Below, piece after piece: positions 16,953-26,624 of a stretch of 64,000 bases of DNA. A program made the translations under genes and the position numbers. Source of the stretch: Sphingomonas aerophila (lineage in GTDB: Bacteria > Pseudomonadota > Alphaproteobacteria > Sphingomonadales > Sphingomonadaceae); assembly GCF_014199305.1 (NCBI RefSeq), contig NZ_JACIJK010000005.1:268517-332516 (forward strand), read 5' to 3'. The notes beneath the pieces were generated by a model. That model had not been told where the DNA came from, did not search any database, and saw only the letters and a list, made by a program, of their open reading frames with translations. The stretch's first letter is position 1. Every line of letters starts with the position of its first letter.

Positions 16953-18599
16953 ATGGGGCAGATTGGACTGATGACGGCTGCCGCGCTGCTGGCGGGCATG
17001 GCACCAGCGACGGCGCAGGTGCCGGTTCAGCCCCAAACCCAGATTCAGACCCAAACCCAGATCCAGTCCAATGACACGGTGACGGTTACGCTCGCGCCGT
17101 CGCTGACTCAGGCGCAATCGGGGCGCCTGCTCGTGTTCGCTCGCCGTATCGACCCTGCCGCCAAGCCAGACAGCAAGGAGGACAAGGCTGATGCCGACGG
17201 CGTCGACATCGACGCTTATGCGCCCGGCGACACCGTGCTTGCCGCGCGTGAGGTCGCCTCGCTCGCGCCGGGAGAGGTCGCGACGGTGGACACGGCAACG
17301 GACGTGTTCCCGTCCGCCTTCTCCAGATTGCCCGCCGGGCGCTATCGGTTCCAGGCGGTGCTCGATCGCAATCACGACTATGCTTATGGCGGTCGCGGTG
17401 AAGGCGACCTGCTGTCACCCGTCGTGGAAGCGGCGCTGCCCGGCGCCCAACCGCGGCTGGTGCTGACCACCGCCGTTCCGGCCCGCACGATCGAGCAGAA
17501 CCTCGCCCGGGTGCCCGAAAAGGAGCGCGGGGCGATGCGCGCCGCGCTGGCAAAGGTGCAGGCGGTCGACTTCACCAGCCCGGCCTTGTCGGCCTTCTGG
17601 GGACGGCCGACTCATATCCGTGGCTGGGTTGCGCTGCCGCCCGGCTATGGCCGCGATGGCGCGACCTATCCTACCGTGTTCTCGACAGGCGGGTTCGGCA
17701 GCAATCTTGCGTCCGCGCAAGGGTCCGCCGCGCGCATGACGGTGGAGATGACGTCGGCCAAGTCGCCGCCGATGATCTGGGTCTTCCTGGACGAAAGCTC
17801 TCCCACCGGCACGCATGAGTTCGCGGACTCGGTCAACAACGGCCCCTGGGGACAGGCGCTGACGACGGAGTTCCTGCCCTGGATCGAGGGCCGCTATGCG
17901 ATGGACGCGCGGCCGGGGTCGCGTTTCCTGACCGGCCATTCGTCGGGCGGCTGGGCGACCCTGTGGCTCCAGACGCGCTACCCGTCGGTCTTTGGCGGCA
18001 CCTGGTCGACGTCGCCCGACCCGAGCGATTTTCACGCCTTCACCAACGTCGACATCTACGCTCCCAACGCCAACGCTTATACCGGCCCGGATGGCAAGGA
18101 ACTGCCGCTGTCGCGCGACAAGGGCCAGGTCACCGCGACCCAGCGGCAGGTCGGGCGGGTGGAGCAGCTGCTCGGCGTTTATGGCGGGCAGAACGCGTCG
18201 TTCGAATGGGTGTTCTCGCCCAAGGGGCCGGACGGGCGCCCCCTGCCCCTGTTCGACCGCGCCACCGGCCGTGTCGATCCTGAGGTGGTCCGGTACTGGC
18301 GCGACAATTACGACATTGCGTACCGGGTGCAGCGCGACTGGCCGCAGTTGCGATCCGACCTGGACGGCAAGGTCCATGTTATCGTCGGAACAGCCGACAC
18401 ATTCTACCTCGATGCCGCCGCCCATCGGCTGCAATCGGTGATGGACGGTTTGGGCGCGCGATCGTCCTTCACCTACGTCCCGGGCAAGACGCATTTCGAC
18501 CTGTTCCAGCGGGGTGACGACCGGATGGCGTTGCTGCGCGACATCGCGTGGCAGATGTATGCGACGGCCCGCCCCGGCACCGCGAAAGCCGCGCGGTAG
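16953..18599 (+). CDS. Exported esterase-like alpha/beta hydrolase
   Basis: A 548-residue exported protein. The signal peptide is MGQIGLMTAAALLAGMAPAT, cleaving near AQ-V, followed by a Gln-rich linker made of two near-identical QTQIQ-type repeats. An N-terminal beta-rich domain (residues ~40-170) with a DRNHDYAYGG turn precedes an esterase_D/enterochelin-esterase-like catalytic domain. That domain has a GHSSGG nucleophile elbow near residue 331, an acid in VGTADTFYLD and the histidine in VPGKTHFDLFQR. It could act on feruloyl, acetyl or siderophore esters; neighbours do not decide which. ATG at 16953 sits behind GGGGGCAGGAAC. Confidence 0.8.
   Translation: MGQIGLMTAAALLAGMAPATAQVPVQPQTQIQTQTQIQSNDTVTVTLAPSLTQAQSGRLLVFARRIDPAAKPDSKEDKADADGVDIDAYAPGDTVLAAREVASLAPGEVATVDTATDVFPSAFSRLPAGRYRFQAVLDRNHDYAYGGRGEGDLLSPVVEAALPGAQPRLVLTTAVPARTIEQNLARVPEKERGAMRAALAKVQAVDFTSPALSAFWGRPTHIRGWVALPPGYGRDGATYPTVFSTGGFGSNLASAQGSAARMTVEMTSAKSPPMIWVFLDESSPTGTHEFADSVNNGPWGQALTTEFLPWIEGRYAMDARPGSRFLTGHSSGGWATLWLQTRYPSVFGGTWSTSPDPSDFHAFTNVDIYAPNANAYTGPDGKELPLSRDKGQVTATQRQVGRVEQLLGVYGGQNASFEWVFSPKGPDGRPLPLFDRATGRVDPEVVRYWRDNYDIAYRVQRDWPQLRSDLDGKVHVIVGTADTFYLDAAAHRLQSVMDGLGARSSFTYVPGKTHFDLFQRGDDRMALLRDIAWQMYATARPGTAKAAR
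17032..17067 (+). repeat. Two tandem 18-base units in the esterase linker
   Basis: Unit 1 is CCCAAACCCAGATTCAGA and unit 2 is CCCAAACCCAGATCCAGT, differing at two positions. They encode the low-complexity QTQIQ segment directly after the signal peptide. Such an in-frame repeat could change length by slippage without breaking the gene. Confidence 0.75.
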
Positions 18600-18683
18600 C
18601 GGAGTCGCCCTTGCCGCCCCCCGCTTTGCCCGTTTGCCGGAACGGGTGGGCCGGGGGCGTCCTCTCCGCTAGATCGCCGCACC

Positions 18684-19331
18684 ATGGCCCCGCGCTCCTC
18701 CCGTTCGTCCGCACGCGGCGCTCGCGATGCCGCGGCCGATCAATGGCTGTTCTTCCTGCTGGTCGTCGCCGGGATCGCCATCGCGATCGGGGTTCTCGGC
18801 CCATGGCCGCGCGCGATCGAGCCTCCTCGAACCGTGCCGTTGACCATGGCCCAGGCGCGGGTGTCGAACGCCGCCGTACCGGTGCAGCGCGATCGGCGTG
18901 GCCGGGCGGCCCCATTCCGCTTCCACGGCGGCGCGGCATCACGGGAGCAGGCGGCCGAGTGCCTCGCCACCGCGGCATTGTACGAGGCGGGTGACGACCG
19001 CCGCGGGCAACGGGCCGTGATCCAGGTCATCCTGAACCGCGTGCGCGCGCCGGGCTTCCCCAAGACAGTCTGCGGTGTCGTGTACCAGGGCCATGCGCGC
19101 GCGACCGGATGCCAGTTCTCGTTCACCTGCGACGGGTCGATACAGCGACGCACGGTGCACAGCGGCTGGGCGGCGGCGCGCCGGGCGGGCCGGCGTGCGC
19201 TGGACGGCTATGTCTTTGCCGAGGTGGGCAAGGCCACGCATTACCACACGGACTGGATGGTGCCCTATTGGCGCGACACCTTGACCAAGGTCGCCCGGGT
19301 CGACTCGCACCTGTTTTACGTGCGCTCCTGA
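18684..19331 (+). CDS. SleB/CwlJ-type cell wall hydrolase
   Basis: A 215-residue protein with one N-terminal transmembrane anchor (WLFFLLVVAGIAIAIGVLG) and a periplasmic Hydrolase_2 (SleB) domain. Family features: ATAALYEAGDDRRGQRAVIQ (catalytic Glu in YEAG), VILNRVRAPGFP, CQFSFTCDG and THYHTDWMVPYW. In alphaproteobacteria these non-sporulation homologues are thought to trim peptidoglycan during growth. The start at ATG 18684 agrees with the anchor. It converges on the glycerophosphodiesterase gene with a 12-base gap and no terminator visible between. Confidence 0.87.
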   Translation: MAPRSSRSSARGARDAAADQWLFFLLVVAGIAIAIGVLGPWPRAIEPPRTVPLTMAQARVSNAAVPVQRDRRGRAAPFRFHGGAASREQAAECLATAALYEAGDDRRGQRAVIQVILNRVRAPGFPKTVCGVVYQGHARATGCQFSFTCDGSIQRRTVHSGWAAARRAGRRALDGYVFAEVGKATHYHTDWMVPYWRDTLTKVARVDSHLFYVRS

Positions 19332-19343
19332 CCTGCGCGCGTC

Positions 19344-20477
19344 TTACGCCGCCTTTGCCCGCCGGACAGGCCCGGCCTTAGCCTGATCCGCCGCTTGCCG
19401 CCCCAGCCCCGGATCGTCGGTGAAGAATCCGTCGATCCCCGCGGCCAGATAAGCGCGCATCTCCGCAACCGACCCCGCCGGGTTTCGCGCAGTCGGGCCG
19501 TCGCCATTCTGGAAGTCCGCGGCGAGGAAGTAGTTTTCGGGCCGGAAGGTATAGGGCATCACGCTCAGCCCGGCCTTGTGCGCCAGCGCGGTGACCGGGC
19601 TCGGCGGCAGCAGCTTCTTGTCGGGTCCAAGCGGGATGATGCTGCGCGTATCGGGCGCCAGAATGTCGGCATAGCGGGCGATATCGTTGAGGCCCGCTGC
19701 CTCCATCATCGACGCTGACGTCAGGCTCCCGCCCTGCTTGACGATATCGGCCGGCGGGTGGCCCGGATCGATCAGCTGCATCAGCCGCAGGTTCGCGCGC
19801 CGGCCAAGCTTGCGGCGCAGATGCCGGAGGTTGCCGACCTCGAACGACTGGATGACCAAGGGGCAGCGCCGCACGAAGCCATCGTCCAGCGTCGAAAGGA
19901 AGCGATCCTCCAGCGGCAGTCCGAGGGCACGGAAATAGGTGGAGTGCTTCAGTTCGGGCACCAGCCCGATCGGCCGACCCCGCGCCCGCGACGCGGCTGC
20001 GGCAAAGTCGATCATCTCCTGCCACGTCACCAGGCCAAAGCGCCCGTCCATCGCCGCGTTTTGCGGGCGAAGCTGCGGCAGCCGTTCGATCGCCCGCAGG
20101 GTCTTTAGCTCGGCCAGCGTGAAATCCTCGACGAACCAGCCGACCTGGCCGACACCATCGATCACCTTTTCGGTCCTGCGGCCAGCAAACTCTGGATGCC
20201 GGGCGACGTCGGTGGTTTCGGCGATGTTGGGCTCATGCCGGATGATCAACACGCCATCCTTGCTGATGACCAGATCGGGTTCGATGAAGTCCGCCCCGTC
20301 CGCAATCGCCTTCTCGTACGACGCCAGCGTGTGTTCGGGGCGAAGTGCTGACGCACCCCGATGCCCGAACACCTCGACCCGCCGTTCCGCCGCCAGCGCG
20401 CGCGGGGCAAGCGCGGCCGCGCCGATGGCGGCGATGACCTCTCGCCGGTTAAGGCCACCGGCCGCCACCATCCTCAT
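19344..20477 (-). CDS. Exported glycerophosphodiester phosphodiesterase
   Basis: Hydrolyses glycerophosphodiesters to an alcohol and glycerol-3-phosphate. It has 377 residues with a twin-arginine-like signal (LNRREVIAAIGAAALAPRAL). The GDPD catalytic motifs are intact: VEVFGHRGASALRPEHT (His39-Arg40, Glu48), FIEPDLVISKDG and a second histidine in IRHEPN. The length and periplasmic location fit the GlpQ group. The start lies one base after the stop of the TonB receptor gene on the same strand, so the two form one transcription unit. That link suggests phosphodiester scavenging. Confidence 0.9.
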   Translation of the reverse strand: MRMVAAGGLNRREVIAAIGAAALAPRALAAERRVEVFGHRGASALRPEHTLASYEKAIADGADFIEPDLVISKDGVLIIRHEPNIAETTDVARHPEFAGRRTEKVIDGVGQVGWFVEDFTLAELKTLRAIERLPQLRPQNAAMDGRFGLVTWQEMIDFAAAASRARGRPIGLVPELKHSTYFRALGLPLEDRFLSTLDDGFVRRCPLVIQSFEVGNLRHLRRKLGRRANLRLMQLIDPGHPPADIVKQGGSLTSASMMEAAGLNDIARYADILAPDTRSIIPLGPDKKLLPPSPVTALAHKAGLSVMPYTFRPENYFLAADFQNGDGPTARNPAGSVAEMRAYLAAGIDGFFTDDPGLGRQAADQAKAGPVRRAKAA

Positions 20478-20478
20478 C

Positions 20479-23076
20479 TCAGTAGGCCGCCGACAGGGTC
20501 AGGAACCACTGGCGCGGCGCGATGGGATAGGCCGAATAGCTGTTGGTGGCTGATCCGATCGAAACGGTGGACCAGCCCTTCTTGTCCGTCAGGTTGGTGA
20601 CGTTCAGCGCGATCTCCGCCTTGCGCAGGGGTGCGATGAAGTCGTCGGGCATTCGCGCCGCGACCCGCAGCGACGCCTGGAAGAAGGACGGCACGGTGGC
20701 GTCGTTGCTGAACGTCGCATAGCGGCGGCCGACATAGTCGCCGATCACCTGCACCTCGAACGGCGCCACCGACAGGGTCGCGACCGTCTTGTTCAGCCAT
20801 TTGGGCACACCGGGCAGTTCCTTGCCACAGGTCGGCACGACACCCCCGGTGACTAGGTAGCCGCCGATACAGGAGTCGGTCGCCGCGCCGATGCCCGATG
20901 CCGCGGACGTGTAATCGCTCTGGTATTTGGACAGGTTGTACGACGCCGCATTGTACAGCGTCAGCGCCCGGCCAAGCCGCAAGGTGAACGCCGCATCGAC
21001 CCCGTTCGTCTTCACGTCGCCAACATTGACCAGGATCGATGTACCGCCCGTGATCCCGCTGCCGGCGATACCGCCCGGGTTGGTCGAGATGGCGAGCAGG
21101 CGGTCGCTGAAGTCGACATGGTAATAATTGACCTGCGCGCTGAGGCCAAAGCCGTTGTCAAAGGTGCGGTTGGTGCGAAGGCCGGCTTCATAGGTCCAGC
21201 TGCTTTCCGGCCTGCCATCGTCGCGGAACGCGTCAAAGGCTGCCTGGCTGCCGGTGAACCATGGGCCGCCACCGCCGGCCAGGTACGCCTGATACTGGCG
21301 CAGGTTTTTCTGGACATTGAAGTAAAGCTGCTCGTGGCCGTTGAAGTCATAGGTCGCACCGGCAGCCGGCAGGAACCAGCGCTTGGTATCTATGCGCCCC
21401 TGCGGCAGTCCGCCCGACAGGCCCGACAGCGACCCCGCGCGCGGCTGAACCGGATAACGGCCATTCGCCCATTGCGCGCTTGTCTTGAAACCCGCCTGGA
21501 CGACCAGCTTGTCGGTCGCCTGCCAGCTATCCTGGATGTGCAGCTGCAATTGCTCGATCGTCGCGTCGCCCTGATATTGGGTGAAGAGCGGCTGCGCGGC
21601 ATCGAGCGGGCGGATATAGGGCGTGCTGGAGGCCGGGTTGGTGACGTCCACGCCGTACCAGCGTCGCCACTGGGTCGTGCTGTTATGCTCGAACCAGCCG
21701 CCCAGCTCCACCTTGTGCGCGCCGAGATCCAGGTTGAGCGCGGAGATCACGCCCCAGCGATCGATCCGGTATTCGGTGGTGCGGGTGATCAGCCCCGATC
21801 CGCCCGTTGCCGCCACCAGCGCCGCGCCTGAGGCCGCAGCCTGTGCCGCCGTCAGCGCCGTGCAGGCGGCCGGCCTGACACCATTCGCGTTCCCGCCGAA
21901 CCGGCAGTTGGCGGGAAGGCTGGCATAGGCCGGGTCGAGGTAAGGCTGGGCGGTGGTGATCGACTGACCCAGCGGCCCCGCGACAACGCCCGCACCGTCA
22001 TTATGGTGGTAGTAGCCGGTGGTCGACAGGTTCGCCCAGCTCGCCAGGTGCGCGTCATAGCGAGCATAGGCGAGGTAATCGGTCCGCTGCGCGTCCGAAT
22101 AATAGTTGCGATAGTTGCTGCCCTCCGCGGCGGGCGAGTTGCCCTGCGCGGAAAGGTAGTTGTTCCGATAGCCCGCGAAGTCCGGGTAGAAGAACGGCTT
22201 GGTATAGGGCGTGTAGAGTTGGACCGGGGTCGCCGTGCCGCCGGTGGACGGCTTGAAGAAGACGGTGGCGTCCTCGTTCGGCTGGGCGAAGTCGTTATAG
22301 TCGAAATACACGGTCAGCTTGCCGATGCTGTCGTCATGCACGAACTTCGCATTGGCCTGCCAGCCGCCCTGGATGCCGCGGAAGTCCCAGGCGCGCGCAT
22401 GCTGGCGGGCGCCGGAGATGTAGGCCGAATTGTTGCCGCCGAAACTGCCCGTGTCGACCCGGACGAAGCTGCGCGAGGTGTCGTAGCTGCCAAAGGTCTG
22501 CGACGCCTGGATGCCCGGCCTGTCGAGCGGATTGGACGAGAAGGTCTCGATCGTGCCGCCCAGATTACTGTTCGACGCGGTCGCAAGGTCGCCCGCGCCG
22601 GCCGACACCACCACGCGCGCCACATTCTCGGAAATCACCGCACGCTGCGGGGACAGGCCGTTGTAGTTGCCATAGCTCTGGTCGCCCAGCGGCAGGCCGT
22701 CCATGGTATAGCCAAGCTGGTTAGCGGCGAAACCGTGGATGAAAAGCTGGGCGTTCTGTTCGTTGTAACCCCAGGGATCGGCAGTGATGTAAAGCACGCC
22801 GGGCAGTGTCTCGATCGCGCGCAGCGGGCTGACGCCGGGCAGGATCTTCTGCATCTCGGCTCCCGGCAGCGCGACGGAAGTGCGGGTTTCCCGGCCGGTG
22901 ACGACCACCGTCGGCGCGGCCGCATCGGCGTCACCGCCCGCCGCTTCCACATCCTGCGCGACAACAGCTGCGCCCGTTTCCTGCGCCTGGGCAGCGGCCA
23001 TGTCCTGTGCCTCGGCGGCAGCGGGCAAAGCCAGCGACATGGCCAAGGCGAACAGCGAAACCGACGATCGAACCAT
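20479..23076 (-). CDS. TonB-dependent outer-membrane receptor paired with GDPD
   Basis: An energy-coupled outer-membrane importer of about 865 residues. Signal peptide MVRSSVSLFALAMSLALPAA, then a Gln/Ala-rich spacer and a TonB-box-like VVVTGRE. The plug domain runs through IETLPGVLYITADPWGYNE, FIHGFAANQLGYTMDGLPLG and NLGGTIETFSSNP. A 22-strand barrel follows and ends in the aromatic AYPIAPRQWFLTLSAAY. I choose ATG at 23076 because GGGGG lies 6 bases upstream; a longer frame goes to 23139. The ligand is unknown. Coupling with a glycerophosphodiesterase points to phosphodiester, phospholipid head-group or phosphate-ester uptake. Confidence 0.9.
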   Translation of the reverse strand: MVRSSVSLFALAMSLALPAAAEAQDMAAAQAQETGAAVVAQDVEAAGGDADAAAPTVVVTGRETRTSVALPGAEMQKILPGVSPLRAIETLPGVLYITADPWGYNEQNAQLFIHGFAANQLGYTMDGLPLGDQSYGNYNGLSPQRAVISENVARVVVSAGAGDLATASNSNLGGTIETFSSNPLDRPGIQASQTFGSYDTSRSFVRVDTGSFGGNNSAYISGARQHARAWDFRGIQGGWQANAKFVHDDSIGKLTVYFDYNDFAQPNEDATVFFKPSTGGTATPVQLYTPYTKPFFYPDFAGYRNNYLSAQGNSPAAEGSNYRNYYSDAQRTDYLAYARYDAHLASWANLSTTGYYHHNDGAGVVAGPLGQSITTAQPYLDPAYASLPANCRFGGNANGVRPAACTALTAAQAAASGAALVAATGGSGLITRTTEYRIDRWGVISALNLDLGAHKVELGGWFEHNSTTQWRRWYGVDVTNPASSTPYIRPLDAAQPLFTQYQGDATIEQLQLHIQDSWQATDKLVVQAGFKTSAQWANGRYPVQPRAGSLSGLSGGLPQGRIDTKRWFLPAAGATYDFNGHEQLYFNVQKNLRQYQAYLAGGGGPWFTGSQAAFDAFRDDGRPESSWTYEAGLRTNRTFDNGFGLSAQVNYYHVDFSDRLLAISTNPGGIAGSGITGGTSILVNVGDVKTNGVDAAFTLRLGRALTLYNAASYNLSKYQSDYTSAASGIGAATDSCIGGYLVTGGVVPTCGKELPGVPKWLNKTVATLSVAPFEVQVIGDYVGRRYATFSNDATVPSFFQASLRVAARMPDDFIAPLRKAEIALNVTNLTDKKGWSTVSIGSATNSYSAYPIAPRQWFLTLSAAY

Positions 23077-23306
23077 TATTGCCCCCATCATTCTGCCGCG
23101 ATGCGTGCGGCAGTGTCGGGGGCCGACTAGGGCGGCCACGCGAGAGTTTCGTGACCGCTCCGTTGCAGATGAATGACAACGGGCCGATGAAAAGGTTTCA
23201 GGACGGTGTCGGGTTAACGCCTCACAGCCTGCCCGTCCTCAGCCGCCCTTCACATGGGATGGGCGGCCCTTGCTCGCTGTCGCCAGCACGGGCCGCCCCG
23301 TTCCCG

Positions 23307-25946
23307 TCAGCGGGGCAGCACTGCCTGCCCGGTAACCTGCAGCTTCGCCTCGCGTCCGGGAGCTGTGGTGCCGGGCTGTCCACCCCCGACCCACAGGCGA
23401 TAGCTGCCGGCCTTGACCCGCATGACCCCGTCCGCGTCCGCCAGCGCCAGGTCGCGCGGGTCGAGCTTGAACGTCACCGTCTTTGCCTCGCCCGGTTGCA
23501 GGTGAACGCGCGAATACCCCTTCAGCGAACGGATCGGCGCGCCGTCCCGGCCCGATGCGGAGATATATAGCTGTGCGACCTCATCACCGGCGACACGGCC
23601 GGTGTTCGTCACCGTGGCCGTGACACTGGTGCCCTGGCCCGCCGCCACGCTGGGCGTCGCCGGCTGCACCGCGCCATAAGCGAAGCTGGTGTAGCTCAGC
23701 CCATGACCGAACGGATATTCCGCCTTGCCGGTGAAGTAGCGATAGGTGCGGTTGTTCATCGAATAATCGGTGAACGCCGGCAGCTGGTCGGTGGAGGCGT
23801 AAAAGGTCACCGGCAGGCGGCCACTCGGGTTGACCTTGCCCGCCAGCACTTCCGCGATCGCCTGGCCGCCCGCTTCACCGGGGTACCATGCCTCCAGCAC
23901 CGCGCGCGCGGAGCGGCCGGCCTGGCCCAGCGCCACGGCCGAACCGCTTTGCAGCACGATCACCAGCGGCTTGCCCGTCGCCGCCAGGTCGTCCAGCAGC
24001 TTCAGCTGTGACGCGGGCAGCGCGATGCTGGTCCGGTCACCGCCGTCGAAGCCGGGGATCTGAAGCGGCATTTCTTCACCTTCCAGCCAGGCGTTGAGCC
24101 CGACAAACGCGACCACCACGTCTGCGCCGCGGGCCTGGCGCACCGCTTCTGCGCGCAGGGCGTCGGCCGGCGGGCGCCAGGAGAAGGTCACGTCGCCCGC
24201 GCCACTCGCGTTGTTGGCGAGTTCCAGGGTGAACGCACGCGGGCGGGTGTCGGTGAAGCGGACCTGCAACGGCGCCGGCTTCTCGCCGCTCTTGCAGTTG
24301 ATGGCGACGCGCTGTTCGGGCGCGCCCTCGATCCGGATCAGGTAGCTGCCGCCGCCATTGCCGATGTCGCACCCGCGCCGGGTTTCCAGCTCGAACTGGT
24401 AGTCGCCGGGCGCGGGCACGGCCAGCTGGCCCGTCCAGCGCACGCCGAACCCGCCGCGACCGACACCGGGTGCCGGCGCGATCTGCGCCCAGTTGACGTC
24501 GATCTCCTTGGCCCGGGCCGTTGTTGCCGGCGCGCCGGTCAGGGTGGTGTTGTTGAAATACTGAACGGTGAGCCCGCCCGGGAAGGCGGTCCGCGGCACC
24601 GCGACCGGCAGTTCCGCCGTCAGCTGAGCACCCTGGGCGTAGCTGACGCGGTTGGCGCCGAACACCTGCTCCATCCCGTCGAGCGGCAGCACATGGCCGA
24701 TCGGCGTGCCGTTGTAATTGCCTTCCAGCCCGATCAGCGAAGTCGCGGTCGGCCCCACCACCGCGATCTTCTGCGCCTGCTTCACAAGCGGCAGGGCGCC
24801 GTCATTCTTCAGCAGCACGATCGACTCACGCGCCGCGCGCAGGGCCAGCGCGCGGTGTTCGGCCGAATGGTTCTGGTCGATGCCGATGCTGGAAAAGGGC
24901 ACCTGGGCCGCGGGATCGAACATGCCGAGCCGCATGCGGGCGGTGAACAAGCGCACCAGCGCCTGGTCCATGTCGGCTTCGCGCAGGTATCCGGCCTTCA
25001 CCGCCTTGGGCAGGTCGAGCATTTCGTCCTTGAAGTCGCACCCGGTGTCGGTCCCCGCCTTCACCGCCAGCGCCGCGCCTTGCGGGTTGGTGGGCGTGTT
25101 CTTGTGGCCGGTCGTGATGTCGTCGATCGCGCCGCAATCGGATGTGACGAAGCCCTTGAAACCCCAATCCCCGCGCAGCGTCTTTTGCAACAGGTCCGAG
25201 TTGGCGCAGGCCGCCTTGGTGTCGACGGCATTATAGGCGCACATCACCGACTCCGCGCGCCCGTCGATCACCGTGCGACGAAACGCCGGCAGATAGGTTT
25301 CCGCCAGGTCGCGCGGCGTCGGATCGACGTTGAAGCCGTGGCGCAACCGCTCGGGCCCGCTATGCACCGCGAAGTGCTTGGGCGTTGCGACCGCCTTGTA
25401 ATAGCGCGGGTCGTCGCCCTGCACGCCGAGCACGAACTGCGTGCCCAGCGTCCCCGTCAGATACGGGTCCTCGCCCAGCGTTTCCTGCCCCCGTCCCCAG
25501 CGCGGGTCGCGGAAGATGTTGATGTTCGGGCTCCAGAAGGTGAGCCCGTAATATCGGGCATAGTTCTTCTCGGCCTGCGCCTGGTTGTACTTGGCGCGCC
25601 CTTCCGTCGCGACGGTCTGCCCTTCGGCGAACAGGAGGTCGCGGTCCCAGGTGGCGGCCATGCCGATCGCCTGCGGAAAGATGGTCGCCTCGCCTGCGCG
25701 GGCGACGCCGTGCAGGGCCTCGTTCCAGTAGTCATAGGGCGGGATCGCCAGGCGCGGGATCGCCGGCGCGGCGTTTTGCATCTGCGCTGCCTTTTCGTCC
25801 AGCGTCATGCGGCGCACCAGATCGGCGGCGCGCACGTCGGGCTTCGCGGCCGGGTCACGATACACCTGTGCGGTGCCGCCATGGGGCAGGCCTAGCAGCA
25901 CGGCGCCTGCCGTCATCAAACCGATGCGTCGCTTACGGATCATCAA
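23307..25946 (-). CDS. GH3 beta-glucosidase/beta-xylosidase with PA14 insert
   Basis: An exported 879-residue glycosidase. Signal MMIRKRRIGLMTAGAVLLGL. The N-terminal GH3 TIM barrel has the substrate-binding KHFAVHSGPE and the nucleophile in VTSDCGAID. The C-terminal sandwich domain is interrupted by a PA14 carbohydrate-binding insert around residues 455-590 (GGLTVQYFNNTTLTG to VTFSWRPP). A fibronectin-III-like tail follows (DEVAQLYISASG, LKGYSRVHLQPGE). This layout is common in xylan- and beta-glucan-degrading Bacteroidetes and sphingomonads, where it releases terminal glucose or xylose. The donor acid/base glutamate in GLNAWLEGEE is present. Precise specificity cannot be read. Confidence 0.92.
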   Translation of the reverse strand: MMIRKRRIGLMTAGAVLLGLPHGGTAQVYRDPAAKPDVRAADLVRRMTLDEKAAQMQNAAPAIPRLAIPPYDYWNEALHGVARAGEATIFPQAIGMAATWDRDLLFAEGQTVATEGRAKYNQAQAEKNYARYYGLTFWSPNINIFRDPRWGRGQETLGEDPYLTGTLGTQFVLGVQGDDPRYYKAVATPKHFAVHSGPERLRHGFNVDPTPRDLAETYLPAFRRTVIDGRAESVMCAYNAVDTKAACANSDLLQKTLRGDWGFKGFVTSDCGAIDDITTGHKNTPTNPQGAALAVKAGTDTGCDFKDEMLDLPKAVKAGYLREADMDQALVRLFTARMRLGMFDPAAQVPFSSIGIDQNHSAEHRALALRAARESIVLLKNDGALPLVKQAQKIAVVGPTATSLIGLEGNYNGTPIGHVLPLDGMEQVFGANRVSYAQGAQLTAELPVAVPRTAFPGGLTVQYFNNTTLTGAPATTARAKEIDVNWAQIAPAPGVGRGGFGVRWTGQLAVPAPGDYQFELETRRGCDIGNGGGSYLIRIEGAPEQRVAINCKSGEKPAPLQVRFTDTRPRAFTLELANNASGAGDVTFSWRPPADALRAEAVRQARGADVVVAFVGLNAWLEGEEMPLQIPGFDGGDRTSIALPASQLKLLDDLAATGKPLVIVLQSGSAVALGQAGRSARAVLEAWYPGEAGGQAIAEVLAGKVNPSGRLPVTFYASTDQLPAFTDYSMNNRTYRYFTGKAEYPFGHGLSYTSFAYGAVQPATPSVAAGQGTSVTATVTNTGRVAGDEVAQLYISASGRDGAPIRSLKGYSRVHLQPGEAKTVTFKLDPRDLALADADGVMRVKAGSYRLWVGGGQPGTTAPGREAKLQVTGQAVLPR

Positions 25947-26107
25947 GCATCCTCTTCCGGAACTGGTCGGCCTTTACTGGCCGTCGAATATCGCAGCGCC
26001 GCGATATACCACCTCCGCCGCGCCTGCCACTACCGGGTCAGGCAAGATGCGACACGGTAACGCTTCGTCACACGAGGTGGGATATCGGGCGGAACGGCGA
26101 CATGGGG

Positions 26108-26527
26108 TCAGCGCCGGTAGGGGTTGCGCATGTCCCCGGCCCAGCCCGCCTTCAGCGGCGCCGCGGCGGACGGGCGCAGGGTCCGCTGCTTCTGGTCGGC
26201 CTTTGGCGTGATAACGGCGCGCGCGCGGGCAGCATCGGGATCGATGGAGGTCGCGAACTTCAGGCCGGCCCAGCCATCGGCCAGCCACACCACGGTGGCG
26301 CCGACCGCCTCCAGTGCCCCCACGGTCACCAGGATGGTTGCGCCGTGGCGAAGCAGGTGAGCCTGGTCGATCCGCATGCCGCCGGTCGACAGGTCGCGGA
26401 CGCGATGCGTGGTCACCGCCGCTGCGCCGAACTGCTCCACGGTCGCCTTCAGCAGCACGCTTGCCCGCGGGACGCGCTCGGCGCGCTCACGGGTGGGCTC
26501 TGCGTCGGGAGGAGTTTCGTCGGACAT
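26108..26527 (-). CDS. PilZ-domain protein
   Basis: A protein of about 139 residues with a single PilZ-type domain. RVPRASVLLKATVEQFG supplies the arginine region, and VRDLSTGGMRIDQAHLL the D/NxSxxG element, the usual cyclic-di-GMP contact. A further stretch, ATVVWLADGWAGLKF, matches the core W..G.. strand. A basic C-terminal tail ends DMRNPYRR. Stand-alone PilZ proteins act as c-di-GMP effectors; whether the motif here is complete enough to bind the nucleotide is uncertain because the RxxxR box is only partial. Starts at 26539 or 26527 are both possible. Confidence 0.75.
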   Translation of the reverse strand: MSDETPPDAEPTRERAERVPRASVLLKATVEQFGAAAVTTHRVRDLSTGGMRIDQAHLLRHGATILVTVGALEAVGATVVWLADGWAGLKFATSIDPDAARARAVITPKADQKQRTLRPSAAAPLKAGWAGDMRNPYRR

Positions 26528-26599
26528 AGGCGGGTGCACAATCGGTAGGGTTGCACCGCCCTAGGTCGGCCCGGTTAACAGGGCGTGGCCGCCTGTCGC

Positions 26600-26624
26600 C
26601 GCGCACCAGAAAAGAAGGTGCGCG
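26600..26624 (-). terminator. Hairpin after the Gfo/Idh gene
   Basis: An 8-base stem CGCGCACC/GGTGCGCG around an A-rich 9-base loop, immediately beyond the stop of the oxidoreductase gene on the minus strand. No strong U-tract follows, so this is a probable rather than certain terminator. Confidence 0.5.

Noticed and set aside
22003..23130. Plus-strand open frame of 375 codons in the TonB receptor
   Set aside because: Antisense shadow; composition typical of reverse-read GC-rich code.
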